The translations under genes and the position numbers were made by a program. From Craspedostauros australis (Eukaryota; Bacillariophyta; Bacillariophyceae; Mastogloiales; Achnanthaceae), in contig JAMXDE010000008.1 in NCBI GenBank assembly GCA_026770025.1, forward strand, positions 620,001-684,000: DNA of 64,000 nt. Direction: 5' to 3'. Positions 20,050-30,071 of the stretch are shown here, piece by piece (the stretch's first letter is position 1; every line of letters begins with the position of its first letter). The notes below the pieces were generated by a model. The model was not told the origin of the DNA. It ran no database searches and saw only the letters and a program-made list of their open reading frames with translations.

Positions 20050-22772
20050 TCAAGAGCATGCATCGTTATTTTGTCCAGGGCAGTCGTTGGATGGGCTGTC
20101 GATGGTGTAGGTCCAGCCAGGAGAGCCGCTGCACATGTCTGTCGCCATGCAGTCCTGACAGTTGCTTGGAGCCGCGCAGGTGTTCGCCGCCACGACCAGA
20201 TCATCAACCGCCAAGTTGGAGTTTGCAACACCGTTACAGCTGTCTTGTGACAAGCATGTGCCACTGCCAATGGTGATACAACCGAGAGTCTTGAACGGGC
20301 CAGCGTGAACATTCTGACTAGCGCGTTGTCCCTCACAAGCGTTCATCCCCACGTCGATGTTGGCAAGCGTAGGTGTGGCGATACTGGGAGACTGGTCGGC
20401 GCAAATTCCAAGGCCTTTGCAGCCGTCCCCGCCATTTCATCCTGCGTGTTGGGTCCAGATGTTACCATAGATGTTCTGCCCAAGATTCTCGCAGCTGTTT
20501 GTGCTAGTTCATGCGGCTGGCCCGATGATCTGGTAGCCAATGGTGGCCGTGGCACTGGGAGGGCTGGAAAAAGATCCAAGATTCTTGCAGGATTTTGGTC
20601 CCAGACAGCTGCTGAGGATGATGGCATCCTTCGAAACCTCTTCGCAGGAACTATCACTTGCACATGAGTCCAGGGTGATGATGATGTCGCCCCTGAGAGT
20701 CCAACCAAGAGTTCCTCAGCGGCAGGCCCCGCCCACAGCACCGCATCTCGTGGATAGGCTTGCGGCGTTCGCAGTGAGAAGGATGCCATCGCCTTCGAGA
20801 GCAGTGAGGATGGCTGCGATTGCTTGGGGGTCATTCTTGATGCGATCAAATCGTACCTGCGCCTGTTGCTGCGACGTCCGGCTGCCTTGGTCGTCATCGC
20901 ATCCGAAGATGCTTTTCACGAACCTGTCCTTGTTCGTTGGGAGAGACTCGTTGTCGTTGACGAATTGTGCGCATGTGCCCACATCATCATCGCAGAGGAC
21001 GACTTGTCTGGAGGTGAAGCCCGCAGTAACCTCCCCAGCCTCATTCAAGCAAAGGGTCTGCAGGGTGGTCTTGTTGATGGTTGGGGAGTTTGTTGGAACA
21101 AAAGTTGACAGATCGGATGGCTGCTCTGTCGGAATCATCGTTGGGGTATCGCTTGCCAGCGGAGAAGGGGGCGAAAGTTGGGCAATCTGTTGGGCGTTGG
21201 TCTTTGTTGATGCAGAATTGATCGACCCTTTTCACTGGTTGGGTCGCCATCGACGTCTTTGGGGCAGGCGACGGCAGCATCGTAGATAATGAAGACTTCG
21301 TCGCTGTCGCAGTTGGTTTTTGTCATGCATTCGTAGCATGCGCCGCTGCTGTCACAGCCATAGTCTGGCACAATGATGTCAGTTGTCACTGAGTCACCGA
21401 ATCCCAATCCCGGGCAAGCGTAGGCTGCGGCGCAGGCATTGTCGCCGATGCTCAAGCTGCCCTGAATCTTCGCAGGTGATGGCAACGATGTGCATGTGCA
21501 GTCGTAGTAACCGCTCGCATGTGCTGCGGTGCATGCATATTCACCAAGGCATGCGTTGAACCCAATTCTGACGTGGCTCTGGGAACGGCTGGGCCCGTAC
21601 TGTTCAACGCAGTAGCCAACGCTCGCACAGGCGTAGGGTCCAACGCAGGCGCCGCTTTGTATGATGGCGTCTCTGTAGGAGTATGTGCCAGCAAGGACGC
21701 AGGAAAGATAATCAGTGCAGGCCAGTTGACCAATGAAGGTGACACCGTATGTTGGGTGAGGACCATAGCAATTGGAAACATAAAGAGAGTTCATGCCGGC
21801 GCATACCCCTTTGCTGGTACAGGATGAAGCCAGGACCAATGTGTTTCGTCCCATCCTGTCGCAAGATCCAGACCCAATGCAGGCAGTGGTGGCAATGGTC
21901 ATGAAACTGTAACCGTCGGCGCTGGTACAGTGATACTTCTCTGCACAGCTTGGAGCCCCAGCGTCCTGGCACATGTAGTAGATGTCCTCGCCACCAAGAG
22001 CTGTGAGCAGAGTGGTGCCGGCGGCGGACAATAGCTTCAGCTCCTCAGCTAGCAAGGGGCTGGACGCATATCGGTTGAATAGCTTGTGCGCATCCCCCTT
22101 GGTCAAGAGGCCAGCGCATGCAAAGTAATTCTGCAATCCTGGTGTGCTTCGAACAGCAGTGACGGCCTTGCGGTACGATGTCTTGGATGGATTGCAGATG
22201 ATGGTCTTCGGCTCGGATGCCTCCGGCGGAAAGCATGGCGGCGCAACATCTGGCTCGCAGGCCACGGAGATGCTGGAATCAAATGCAAACGAGATGGTTG
22301 TCGGTGCAGATGTAGGCCCTGATGTCGGCATGCTGGTTGCTCCGCCTGTTGGCTGGTCAGTCGGTGATGAGGTAGGCCTCAGGGTTGGATTGCTGGTCGG
22401 CAAGGCAACTGGCCGCCCAGTTGGCCTTGAAGTTGGTGCCCCAGTTGGTGGCAAGGTTGGTGTAGAAGTCGGTGTTGTCGTCATTATTCAGGCCAACGCA
22501 GTTGGTGCCAATGTAGGAGAGCTGGTAGGCGAACTGGTTGGTGCCACACTGGGATTGCTGCTTGGATTGTTGGACGGTGCTCCCGTCTGTTTGTTACCCT
22601 TGACGTTCTTTGGAATGAAACCACCGTCGCCCTTCAGCAGTCTGGTTGCCTGCATCGCAACATGAAGTTCGTTGGTTGGGTCAATCAATCTATGGCCGCG
22701 AAGGATGGCATCGATCGTCTTGCATTCGGCGAGCAAGATCGCCGTGATGGTAACTGCCTTGAAGTTGAGCAT
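20050..22772 (-). pseudogene. PT-repeat, Cys-repeat secreted-type protein gene, interrupted (element A cargo)
   Basis: From an ATG at 22772 the frame encodes a hydrophobic leader (MLNFKAVTITAILLAE), a long P-T/S-P repeat region of the kind common in stramenopile extracellular proteins, then many short repeats built on C-x5-C followed by x-x-L-G or similar (for example SCLGPKSCKNLG, ACVGPYAC, ACLGEYAC, ACAAAYAC). One frame covers the whole gene apart from five lesions. Four are in-frame TGA codons, at 22488-22490, 20716-20718, 20509-20511 and 20437-20439. The fifth is a 1-base shift at an A-run (21229-21232). No in-frame TAA or TAG occurs. The TGAs at 20509 and 20437 fall exactly on the first Cys of a C-x5-C repeat. 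The frame ends at TGA 20050-20052. Simplest reading: a decayed cargo gene. A recoded (Sec or Cys) gene is a less likely alternative. Its function is unknown, perhaps cell surface or extracellular. Confidence 0.65.
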
Positions 22773-23476
22773 CTTCGGTTTCCACGTGATCTTTGCTTGG
22801 TTGTGGTTTGCTGGAATGCTGTTTCTTTCCTCTCGAATTTGGACGAGCGGTTTACTATTGCTCGTATTTGCTTCAAGGCTCCTTCACACTCGTGGCTGGA
22901 TTGGTACTTTCGGTTGTGTTGATGTCGTCCCTTGCGCCTTGGCGTTCATGCAGGAGGATCGTGCTGCACGGTTGCGCAGGATGCATACCGTACCACGTTG
23001 ATCATGTGCGCACCGCATGTTATCGGAGAAGAAAAATGGAAACAGCAACAGTGGCAAGAATGTGGATTGGCTGAGCTGTGCATGCATCATTCACAGGATT
23101 GGCAGCCGAGGTGAAGACGATGTTGTGGTGATTGGCGAAGCACTGTCGTCTGCGTCGTACAGATCGCCAATGCGCTTCGTCGTATTCTGAGACGATTGGA
23201 TGTTGCTGGTTTCCATTGTGAGACTGGTCAACGTGGAGTGTTGTTGGCTGTCCTGGCCTGGCACATTCTGTTGTTGCCGCGCGCAGTCATCATCTTGTCT
23301 TGCGGAGGAAGAGTCACACGATGTCTCTTCCTCTGTTGTGACTCGTTTCTCATGACGTGGAATACGTTCCCTGTGACGTAGAAGACGGATCAGCGAGAGC
23401 AAACACACAATAGCTCTAAATATCCAATCGCCGTTTCTCCCAAAAGCAAGCAAACCAGTGACAACAAGGGGCCAAA
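22773..23476. other. Element A right arm
   Basis: No gene is seen. At 23305-23345 there is imperfect dyad symmetry (GAGTCACA...TGTGACTC), and the last 150 bp resemble the right end of element C, including a shared TGACGTAGA-GACGGATCAG block. Confidence 0.55.
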
Positions 23477-23526
23477 ACTCCACAACTAGTGTTATCGTGA
23501 GTGCATCAACTGCGACCTGGAGGTAG
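23477..23526 (-). repeat. Element A right terminal inverted repeat
   Basis: Inverted partner of 13931-13980, followed directly by TA at 23527-23528. Confidence 0.85.
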
Positions 23527-23765
23527 TAGAACGAGCACGTATGGCTGACATGAACCACTGGGACTACGACTATGTACTATACGTGAATGTATGGTTTGTT
23601 GGTTGGAAGAGGTGATGGCCGGCTCGCCTGGACTGCCTGCCATCTCACCATCTCACTCCACCGCCATGCATCAACTTTGGTGGCTTGGGAGACGCCGTCG
23701 CCATAACATTTGCCCCAACAACACCGACAACAGCCACCACCACATCACAAGAACGACACGGCGGC

Positions 23766-24797
23766 TCACGCCGACGGCACATCGGTGAAAGGCGATCGCG
23801 ATGATGCTGCCAAGATGTAGAGATCCTTGACGAGCATCTTGGCGTCGTTGTCATGACGCTTCATGGCGCGTATGCCCAAGAGCGTCGCGAGCGGCAGCAG
23901 CACCAAAAACACGAAGAAGATGCCCACCGATTCATCTCCACCGTCTGCCAGGATCAAGCCCAAACACCAAATGTCGATCACCATCATCATCATGCCAAAC
24001 GTGCAATGACGCTTGTGGATGCGTTGTTGCAATTCGCGATGTGCCATGCTGTACTGCAATGAAGCTGGTGACGACACGGAAGGCTGCTTGCCTGCATCGT
24101 GCTTGGTCTTGTTGCGTTGATCGTCGCCATTCATCTCCAAGAACAGGCCGTCCGAATGGTCCAGCGACAGCAGCGCCAGATTGGCTTGGGCTGCCGCAAC
24201 CGAAAAGAATGGATTCTCGAAGGAGCTGCACAAGCACTCTCCTCCACCATGAATGGAATCATCATCGTCATCGCCAAACTCGTCTGCGCCATCTCGTATC
24301 GCGTTCAAATGGTCGCGAAAGCTGCGACGATTCATGTCGGCATCATCCGCTGAATCCAACTTGGCCAGAGCCTCCAAAGCCTGCCGCGCCCTGCTGGGAT
24401 CGCCGGACGACACGGCCATGCTGCAGAGCTTTTGGAATTGCTTGGCATATTTGCGCCGCCGCAGATGCTGCTTGTAGGCCCACATCGCACGCTTGGACGC
24501 CTCCGTCGGCTTCTTCATGTCCTCGTCCCACTCCATCTCATCGCTGCTGCCGTCATCGATCTCGAATTGCTTCATCCGCGATCGCTCTCCCACCCTCGAT
24601 CGCGTGGCATCTTGCACGATGCGCTGTCGCAGCACGAGATCCTTGGCGTGCCGCGGCGTCCATTGCAGCACGGTATCGCCGAAGGATCCCACCTGCGCCA
24701 TGACGCTCATGGGCTTGCCGCTGTTGCGGTACGCCTCCGTTTGTCCCGTTCGCAGGACCTCGCGCTCCACGTCGGAATCGTAGTCGTCGCTGTTCAT
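23766..24797 (-). CDS. Acidic protein with two C-terminal membrane segments, unknown function
   Basis: A 343-aa protein. The ATG at 24797 begins an acidic N-terminus (MNSDDYDSDVERE); the frame continues upstream without a better start. The first 200 residues are soluble, with D/E-rich patches (DDGSSDEMEWDEDM) and a K/R-rich helix (KQHLRRRKYAKQFQKL) followed by an Ala-rich helical block. Two hydrophobic segments lie at the C-terminus, FGMMMMVIDIWCLGLIL and VGIFFVFLVLLPLATLLG, separated by a short acidic loop (ADGGDES), suggesting a hairpin with both ends on the same side. Stop TGA. I recognise no family. The gene lies just outside the right end of element A and is not interrupted by it. Confidence 0.6.
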   Translation of the reverse strand: MNSDDYDSDVEREVLRTGQTEAYRNSGKPMSVMAQVGSFGDTVLQWTPRHAKDLVLRQRIVQDATRSRVGERSRMKQFEIDDGSSDEMEWDEDMKKPTEASKRAMWAYKQHLRRRKYAKQFQKLCSMAVSSGDPSRARQALEALAKLDSADDADMNRRSFRDHLNAIRDGADEFGDDDDDSIHGGGECLCSSFENPFFSVAAAQANLALLSLDHSDGLFLEMNGDDQRNKTKHDAGKQPSVSSPASLQYSMAHRELQQRIHKRHCTFGMMMMVIDIWCLGLILADGGDESVGIFFVFLVLLPLATLLGIRAMKRHDNDAKMLVKDLYILAASSRSPFTDVPSA

Positions 24798-25413
24798 TGT
24801 TGCGTCGTCTTGGTGTTTGGTGTCAGTGTGGATGGTGGTCGGAGGAAGTATTGTGCAGTTTGTGCAACGTAGAGACAACACAAGATCAGGATGTGTTTGT
24901 TCTGTTGCTGCTCTGGAATCTTGTGCTGTTTCGCTTGATTGTGCCCATCAATCAAGATTGCGTCGCCATCCTGATTCGTTTCTCATGCTATCGCCAAAAT
25001 GACACGAGACAGAAGTTCTCCATCGCTTCCAGTCATGTCTACGACTCCATCGCATGTTTCTCTTGGGCATTGTACGTCTGTCTGTTTAAGTAGGAGATAG
25101 GTGTGCGGGACCCGCTGTGTCTTTTCTTTCGCCTTGAGTCCCAAACCAGAAAGTCACAAAAGACGAACAAGAAACGAAAACCCCAACCGTCCTCGAAATG
25201 ACCAAATGATACCACCAACGGACGCCAACAACAAACCACACACCATCGTCTCCTGCCATTGAATCTGCGGCCTCCTTGTTGCATTGCAAGGAAGAGAGAG
25301 GGAGAGAGGATCATAGACACACATCTACACATCCACACATCTACACATCCACACATCTACACAATCATATATTGTGTTATATAATACGTACGAACAACCA
25401 GACAATCGCCAAG
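24798..25413. other. Divergent intergenic region
   Basis: It separates a minus-strand gene from a plus-strand gene, so it should hold both promoters. The only distinct structure is the ACACATCTACACATCC tandem repeat at 25317-25363 in the leader of the sulfotransferase gene. Confidence 0.45.
25317..25363. repeat. 16-bp tandem repeat in 5' leader
   Basis: Nearly three copies of ACACATCTACACATCC, about 50-95 bp upstream of the ATG at 25414. Confidence 0.85.
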
Positions 25414-26859
25414 ATGATATCGCCAGCATCCGCGAACAGCGGCCGCAAGAACGCTCGCAGACAGCAGCTGCGACGGAAGCCGCTGGCGGACCAGCGGTTC
25501 TCATCGTACATGGTGTTCGGCCTCGCGGTGACGATGTGCCTCAGCATGTTCCTGGCCTGCTACGTGATCATCCTGCTGGCCGCCTGGCCCCTGATCATGT
25601 CGCAGCCGCACTTCACGGCCGAGGAGCACCCGCTGCAGCTCAAGGAGGTCGTGCGCAAGATGCGCTTCCCGCAGAAGATCAAGGACGCCGAGCTCAAGCT
25701 CATTGACAAGGGCAAGGCGGAGATCGGCAAGGTGGCGCACGTCTTTCAGAAGGAGATCGACTCCATCCGCCACACGCACGGCATCACGGATCAGGCCCTG
25801 CTGGACGAGGCGCAGCGCAAGCTCAACGTCGAGCAGATGGCCAAGCAGAGCCAGCGCGAGAGCAAGCGTCGTGTGCAGGCCGCCATCGAGGAGGGCAATC
25901 TCATTCGGGCGTCGCGCGGTGCCAACAACAACAACCTGCGCGGTGGCAGCGACACGCACCAACGCAACGGATTCATCGTCCTGGGCATGCACCGCAGCGG
26001 AACGAGCATGTTGTCGGGGTTGCTCGCGACTGCGTGCGGGTACACCGTCGGGGGTCCGCTCATCGGCCAGGCGTTCGACAATGAGAAGGGATTCTTCGAA
26101 CGCATCGACGTGGTCTTGCAGAACGATGAATTCATGAAGGCGCAGAACGTGTGGTGGGCCCACGACGTCGTGTCCTACGACTGGGAGAAGGGCGTCAAGG
26201 ATTACGAGACCAAGGAGATCACCTTCAAGCAGGGCAAGAAGGGATTGGCGTTCCTCAACAACGCCAACAACGCCCCGTGGCTGCAGAAGGACCCGCGCAT
26301 GTGCATCACGTTGAAGACCTGGTTGAAGATCATGAACAACGAACCCGCCATCGTCTTCACCTACCGCCATCCCCTCGAAGTCGCCATGTCCCTCAAGAAG
26401 CGCGAGGACGACTTCGCCTTGGAGCGCGGTCTGCGGTTATGGATCATCTACAACATGCGCGCCATCCAAAATTCAAAGGGCCTGTGCATGGTCACGTCCA
26501 GCAACGAGGCCATCTTGGCGGATCCCCTTACGGAAGTCCAGCGCATCTCCGACGAGGCCACGAGCAAGTGCCACGTCCCGGCCCCGCCGCGGCGCGTCAC
26601 AGAAGACGACGTCAAGAAGTTCGTCGATCCCAATTTGCAGCACAACAAGAAGCGCCGTGCTTTGGATGAAGAGTCGCTGCCCGTCATTGCCAAGTACAAC
26701 GATGGCAAGTGCATCGTGCGGGATTTTGCCTCCGACACGCCGGAGGGATCGCCTGCCGCCAAGCGGGAGCAGAGGCTGTACGGTATCGCCATGAAGATAT
26801 ACTGCGATTTTCAGAGCGGTAAAGCCTACGAGGATGCGTACCAGTGGCCGGAACTGTAA
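25414..26859 (+). CDS. Type II membrane sulfotransferase (P-loop GMHRSGTS type)
   Basis: A 481-aa protein. The ATG at 25414 gives a basic cytosolic tail (SGRKNARRQQLRRKP), a single membrane anchor at about residues 35-60 (VFGLAVTMCLSMFLACYVIILLAAW, seen in parts), then a charged helical stem. The catalytic domain begins with the PAPS 5'-phosphosulfate loop VLGMHRSGTSML (about residues 190-201). A KDPRM motif and the 3'-phosphate segment VFTYRHPLEVAMSL (about 312-325) follow. This is the Sulfotransfer_1/3-like group found in many microbes and algae and is distinct from the HVPKTGGTT type at 979-2268. It likely acts in the Golgi on glycans, proteins or small molecules; the acceptor cannot be told. 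Stop TAA. The region 25400-26800 has a higher GC and more regular codon use than its surroundings, fitting a well-expressed gene. Confidence 0.85.
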   Translation: MISPASANSGRKNARRQQLRRKPLADQRFSSYMVFGLAVTMCLSMFLACYVIILLAAWPLIMSQPHFTAEEHPLQLKEVVRKMRFPQKIKDAELKLIDKGKAEIGKVAHVFQKEIDSIRHTHGITDQALLDEAQRKLNVEQMAKQSQRESKRRVQAAIEEGNLIRASRGANNNNLRGGSDTHQRNGFIVLGMHRSGTSMLSGLLATACGYTVGGPLIGQAFDNEKGFFERIDVVLQNDEFMKAQNVWWAHDVVSYDWEKGVKDYETKEITFKQGKKGLAFLNNANNAPWLQKDPRMCITLKTWLKIMNNEPAIVFTYRHPLEVAMSLKKREDDFALERGLRLWIIYNMRAIQNSKGLCMVTSSNEAILADPLTEVQRISDEATSKCHVPAPPRRVTEDDVKKFVDPNLQHNKKRRALDEESLPVIAKYNDGKCIVRDFASDTPEGSPAAKREQRLYGIAMKIYCDFQSGKAYEDAYQWPEL

Positions 26860-27413
26860 CTCCGTCATCACTTGTGCGTGTATTCCGTCTCCACAAGTGG
26901 AGTCTGCGAGCAGACAGAGCATCAACAACAATGGCAAGATGGAAATGATACGGAATGCAATACGCTTGCTTAAGATCAGTCCAGACACGTTAGAAAGTAT
27001 TCTATAATGTAATACTGCACTGCTCTGTTGAATTGCTACGTACCATACGACGCTATTGCGATGCATGGCCTGCACCAGAGTTCCTGGTCGCACAGTACAG
27101 CACAGCACTTGTTTTTTTCTCCAAAACACGTACCGTATCAGATCACGGAGAAATCCACGAGTTGGCAATCGCGCAAATTCAGTCCCCAACCACCCACACA
27201 CCAGCCCATGTAACGCAAGCAAGCATCGTATCGTATCATTTCGCACCTTGTGCATAATGCGTGTTTGCTATTGCATGTAGGAAGTAAAGAATATTATATT
27301 TATTTTAGAGGATACAAAAGGATGTAAAAGTTGAGCTTGGGTCACCGATGCACGTGGATGAAGAGCGTACTCTGCAATAGTCTTGGGATGCTATGTCTGC
27401 CCCGCTCCAAAAC
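26860..27413. other. Convergent 3' intergenic region
   Basis: It lies between the 3' ends of a plus-strand and a minus-strand gene. AT-rich stretches (around 26990-27010 and 27285-27310) could serve as 3' end signals. No gene is seen. Confidence 0.4.
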
Positions 27414-28247
27414 TCAACGCCCGACCCACACCTGAAGCTCAGCGCGCTCGCCATCATGATCGAGGGTGATGCTGCTCTCGATCTGCATCATGGACAGGCC
27501 GAAGCTGTAGGCCACCGGCGTCGGGCAGCAATCCACCCTGCAGCTCTGCAGCGGAAGCGGATCCAGCAGCATGCTGCCATCGGCGTCTTGCCGGTTGCGC
27601 CACGCCAGCGAGCCGCGCATCCTGTCATTGACGCGAGTATTCAGCAAGAAATGGCACTTGCGTTGCGACGTCCGATCCACGGCGACGACCGTCAATTCCA
27701 TATCGTGCAAATCGCGGTCTGTCATGGGCATGGGGAGCGGGATCGAATCCAGCGCCAGATTCAGCCGGACGTACTGGCCCTCTTGCGGTTGTGCCGTTAC
27801 CGCGACGAAGGCGCCGTCGCCTTCATCATCCGAGCTGCCCTGTTGCCACAGCACGAAGAAATCGTGATTCGTAACCTTGTCCGGCAGCAAGACGCTCGTC
27901 TTGGGCACGGGATGATCCGGACGCGATCGATAACTGCCGAGTCCTGGATTGCCGTGCCGAGCCTGTTGGTGACTGCGGTAGGCCGCTGCGAAGCCCTTGA
28001 CCGTTGCCAGGGTCCGGAAGTGCAGCATGACGCGTTGCTTCGGTGTTTCGTTGGCCTTGCTTGGGACGGGCGGCGCGGTCGGTGCCGCAAAGAGGCGCTG
28101 TTCGTGCGTCTTCCAACAACCGGCGGCGCATTCACGCAGCGCCTTGTTGGTGCGCTCCACCTTGCACAACGACGGGATGTCGAGGAAGCTCAGTATGTTG
28201 CTTGCGATTCCGCCTTCATGTGATTTGGCGAGGTCTTCGAGGGACAT
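27414..28247 (-). CDS. F-box-like protein
   Basis: A 277-aa protein, ATG at 28247, stop TGA. The N-terminal ~45 residues fit an F-box (NILSFLDIPSLCKVERTNKA), the element that binds SKP1 in SCF ubiquitin ligases. The rest (about 75-277) shows no repeat domain I recognise. It contains several beta-strand-like stretches, including VRLNLALDSIPL and ELTVVAVDRTSQ, and may be a substrate-binding beta domain. Not a long LRR or WD protein, so its target is unknown. The F-box is short and lacks some usual hydrophobic positions, so the assignment is moderate. The promoter side has a GGAT array (28277-28300). Another F-box-like segment occurs at the start of the kinesin gene at the far end of the window. 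Confidence 0.6.
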   Translation of the reverse strand: MSLEDLAKSHEGGIASNILSFLDIPSLCKVERTNKALRECAAGCWKTHEQRLFAAPTAPPVPSKANETPKQRVMLHFRTLATVKGFAAAYRSHQQARHGNPGLGSYRSRPDHPVPKTSVLLPDKVTNHDFFVLWQQGSSDDEGDGAFVAVTAQPQEGQYVRLNLALDSIPLPMPMTDRDLHDMELTVVAVDRTSQRKCHFLLNTRVNDRMRGSLAWRNRQDADGSMLLDPLPLQSCRVDCCPTPVAYSFGLSMMQIESSITLDHDGERAELQVWVGR

Positions 28248-28276
28248 GGTGGATGATGGTGGATTGTGGTGGACGG

Positions 28277-28300
28277 TGGATGGATGGATGGATGGATGGA
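28277..28300. repeat. (GGAT)n array
   Basis: About six units just upstream of the F-box gene. The same tetramer recurs at 32261-32291. Confidence 0.85.
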
Positions 28301-29814
28301 GCAGAGTGGTTCTTGGTCAATGAACTGTTCAATGTATCAATGTATATATCCGGTTGTTGGTGCAGGTGCAATGCTGAAGGAAGAATATTATGAGCGTTGG
28401 ATGTACTCTTACGGTGACGATGATGGTTCTCTGATATTGTGGGTCAACGAGCACGATGGTCCTTGTGGTTGACATACTATCACGACAGTGTGGGATGTCC
28501 ACGACAAGCTGGTTTTCCGTGTTCGTTTGGTACTATGACGAACGATGCCTGTGCTAGTACTCGCGACGAATGCACAAGAAGGCCAACGTTGACAATCTCC
28601 TGATTTGGGAAATTGTTTCTGCGATTGACGACATCTTTCTCCCACAGGAATGGTGGCGAACGAAAGTGACATAGTGACAGCGCCTTGTGGCATTGATTCG
28701 TCACTCCACTAAGAATGATGAGATGCAAAGTTATCGATATTAATTATTTGTCGCTGGGGTACTTATTAACTTCTACTTCACCCAGGGTGTCGTGAAGCTC
28801 CACGAACAAAACAGGGGCATGACGATGGCATCATTCGAACAACTATGGACTTCTTTTCTGTTTTGCACGATTGCGGTACATTCTCATCGTTTTCTCGGCC
28901 ACGTTGCGGGCAGTTCCTTGTCGCTTGTCTTTGTTCCCCAAACTTCAACCATAACAACAACCCATTTGGTGTCGTCCCTACCGCCCACAATTATCCGTGT
29001 CAACAATGTCCGAAGAAACAGCCCACCCAAGACACCCCACACGATCCGACACGATCTGCGGACACGAAGAAGGACCAAAAGCGGCACAAGTTCAGTTTTC
29101 TTTGTGGGCACTTCCACGTGTATGAACGCCATATGAATCCCGCTACCAGTGCCGTCGACTCGTCGGATCATTCTGCTGTGTGCAACATTCGGAATAATTG
29201 TGTTCGATAAAATGGTCTACAATCAAATCAAGAACAGAGTCCGTTTGATTTCGGTTTTTCTTTATGACTGGGTCCAACATGTTTGTGCCGAGAATATCTC
29301 AAAGCGCTTTTTTTCTTCCCAACAGTGCTTTTTGTGCGGAATGGTTGGCGAAGCCTGTCGGTGAATGTCATTTGCGCGCAACAATGGCACAAAGGATCAC
29401 ACTGAACGGCGTGCAGGTTGCTGGCGTTGGGATGTGCGGACAAAGAGGCGCCAAGATACAGTCTGGGAGAGCGGAACGAAGCAACACAACGCAAAGAGGC
29501 AATCCAGAGGAGAGAGGAACTGAGGCACCCTCATCAAAACGTTGTCTGCTCGGACCAGATAGTAGTATAGTCATAATACCAGACTTCATCAATCGAGCAG
29601 AGGAGTGTTCCCTCCTCCTTGCCCTAAATTCCGTGTGCAGGATTTGCGGAACCAGCGCATGTGCCCATTTCTTGGCGCAAGAAGACGGCCAAGAATAGTA
29701 CTATTGTACATGCTCGTAGGGTATCGTACAACTGCCACCTCTGCTATCCAGCACACAGCACACACGACATAGTCACCCGCTTACTGACCAGTACGCACGT
29801 CCATCAACGTCACC

Positions 29815-29856
29815 GTCATCACCAACATCAACACCAACATCAACACCAACATCCAC
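29815..29856. repeat. ACCAACATCAAC tandem repeat
   Basis: About three and a half copies of a 12-bp unit, about 215-255 bp upstream of the ATG at 30072. Confidence 0.8.
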
Positions 29857-30071
29857 AACGCTGTCATAGCTGCAAGATCCATCCACCCATCCACCCATCC
29901 ATCCGCCGCAAAGATTTCTCAACTCAGCAGCCTGATCAGCGAAGCCGTGTTCGCAAAGCAGAGCAGACCAACGCAGTGCCAGAGAGATTGCACATATTAT
30001 ACCATCCTTCTCTCTGCTTTACTCTTATTCCATTTGGAAGCAAAGGCAATTGGTGAAGGAACTTCATTCCA

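Larger units (their letters stand above)
13931..23526. mobile_element. Element A: 9.6-kb mariner-like DNA transposon with cargo
   Basis: The two ends are 50-bp terminal inverted repeats (13931-13980 and 23477-23526) that match at nearly every position. They are flanked by TA (13929-13930 and 23527-23528), the target duplication of Tc1/mariner elements. Inside are a plus-strand transposase (16156-18702) and, on the minus strand, a decayed PT-rich/Cys-repeat protein gene (20050-22772). The left arm (14.0-15.25 kb) and right subterminal region are similar in DNA sequence to element C at 48.4-49.9 kb. At 9.6 kb it is much longer than typical 1-5 kb mariners. An alternative boundary is the inner TAACACT repeat (13963 and 23494), in which case the outer 32 bp would be a palindromic target site. 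Confidence 0.8.
28248..30071. other. 1.8-kb intergenic region
   Basis: It separates divergent genes. It holds a GGAT array (28277-28300) and an ACCAACATCAAC-type repeat (29815-29856), probably in the 5' leader of the next gene. Frames at 28845-29210 and 29264-29698 are open for 120-145 codons but show no domain or family resemblance, so they are not called. Confidence 0.4.

Noticed and set aside
20343-20897. Alternative minus-strand frame across the cargo gene's 3' part as a separate gene
   Set aside because: It lacks the C-x5-C repeats that are visible in the other frame, which continues the PT/Cys protein apart from TGA codons.
29264-29698. 144-codon plus-strand frame
   Set aside because: No family resemblance and no clear start context; it lies in an intergenic region whose other frames are equally long by chance.
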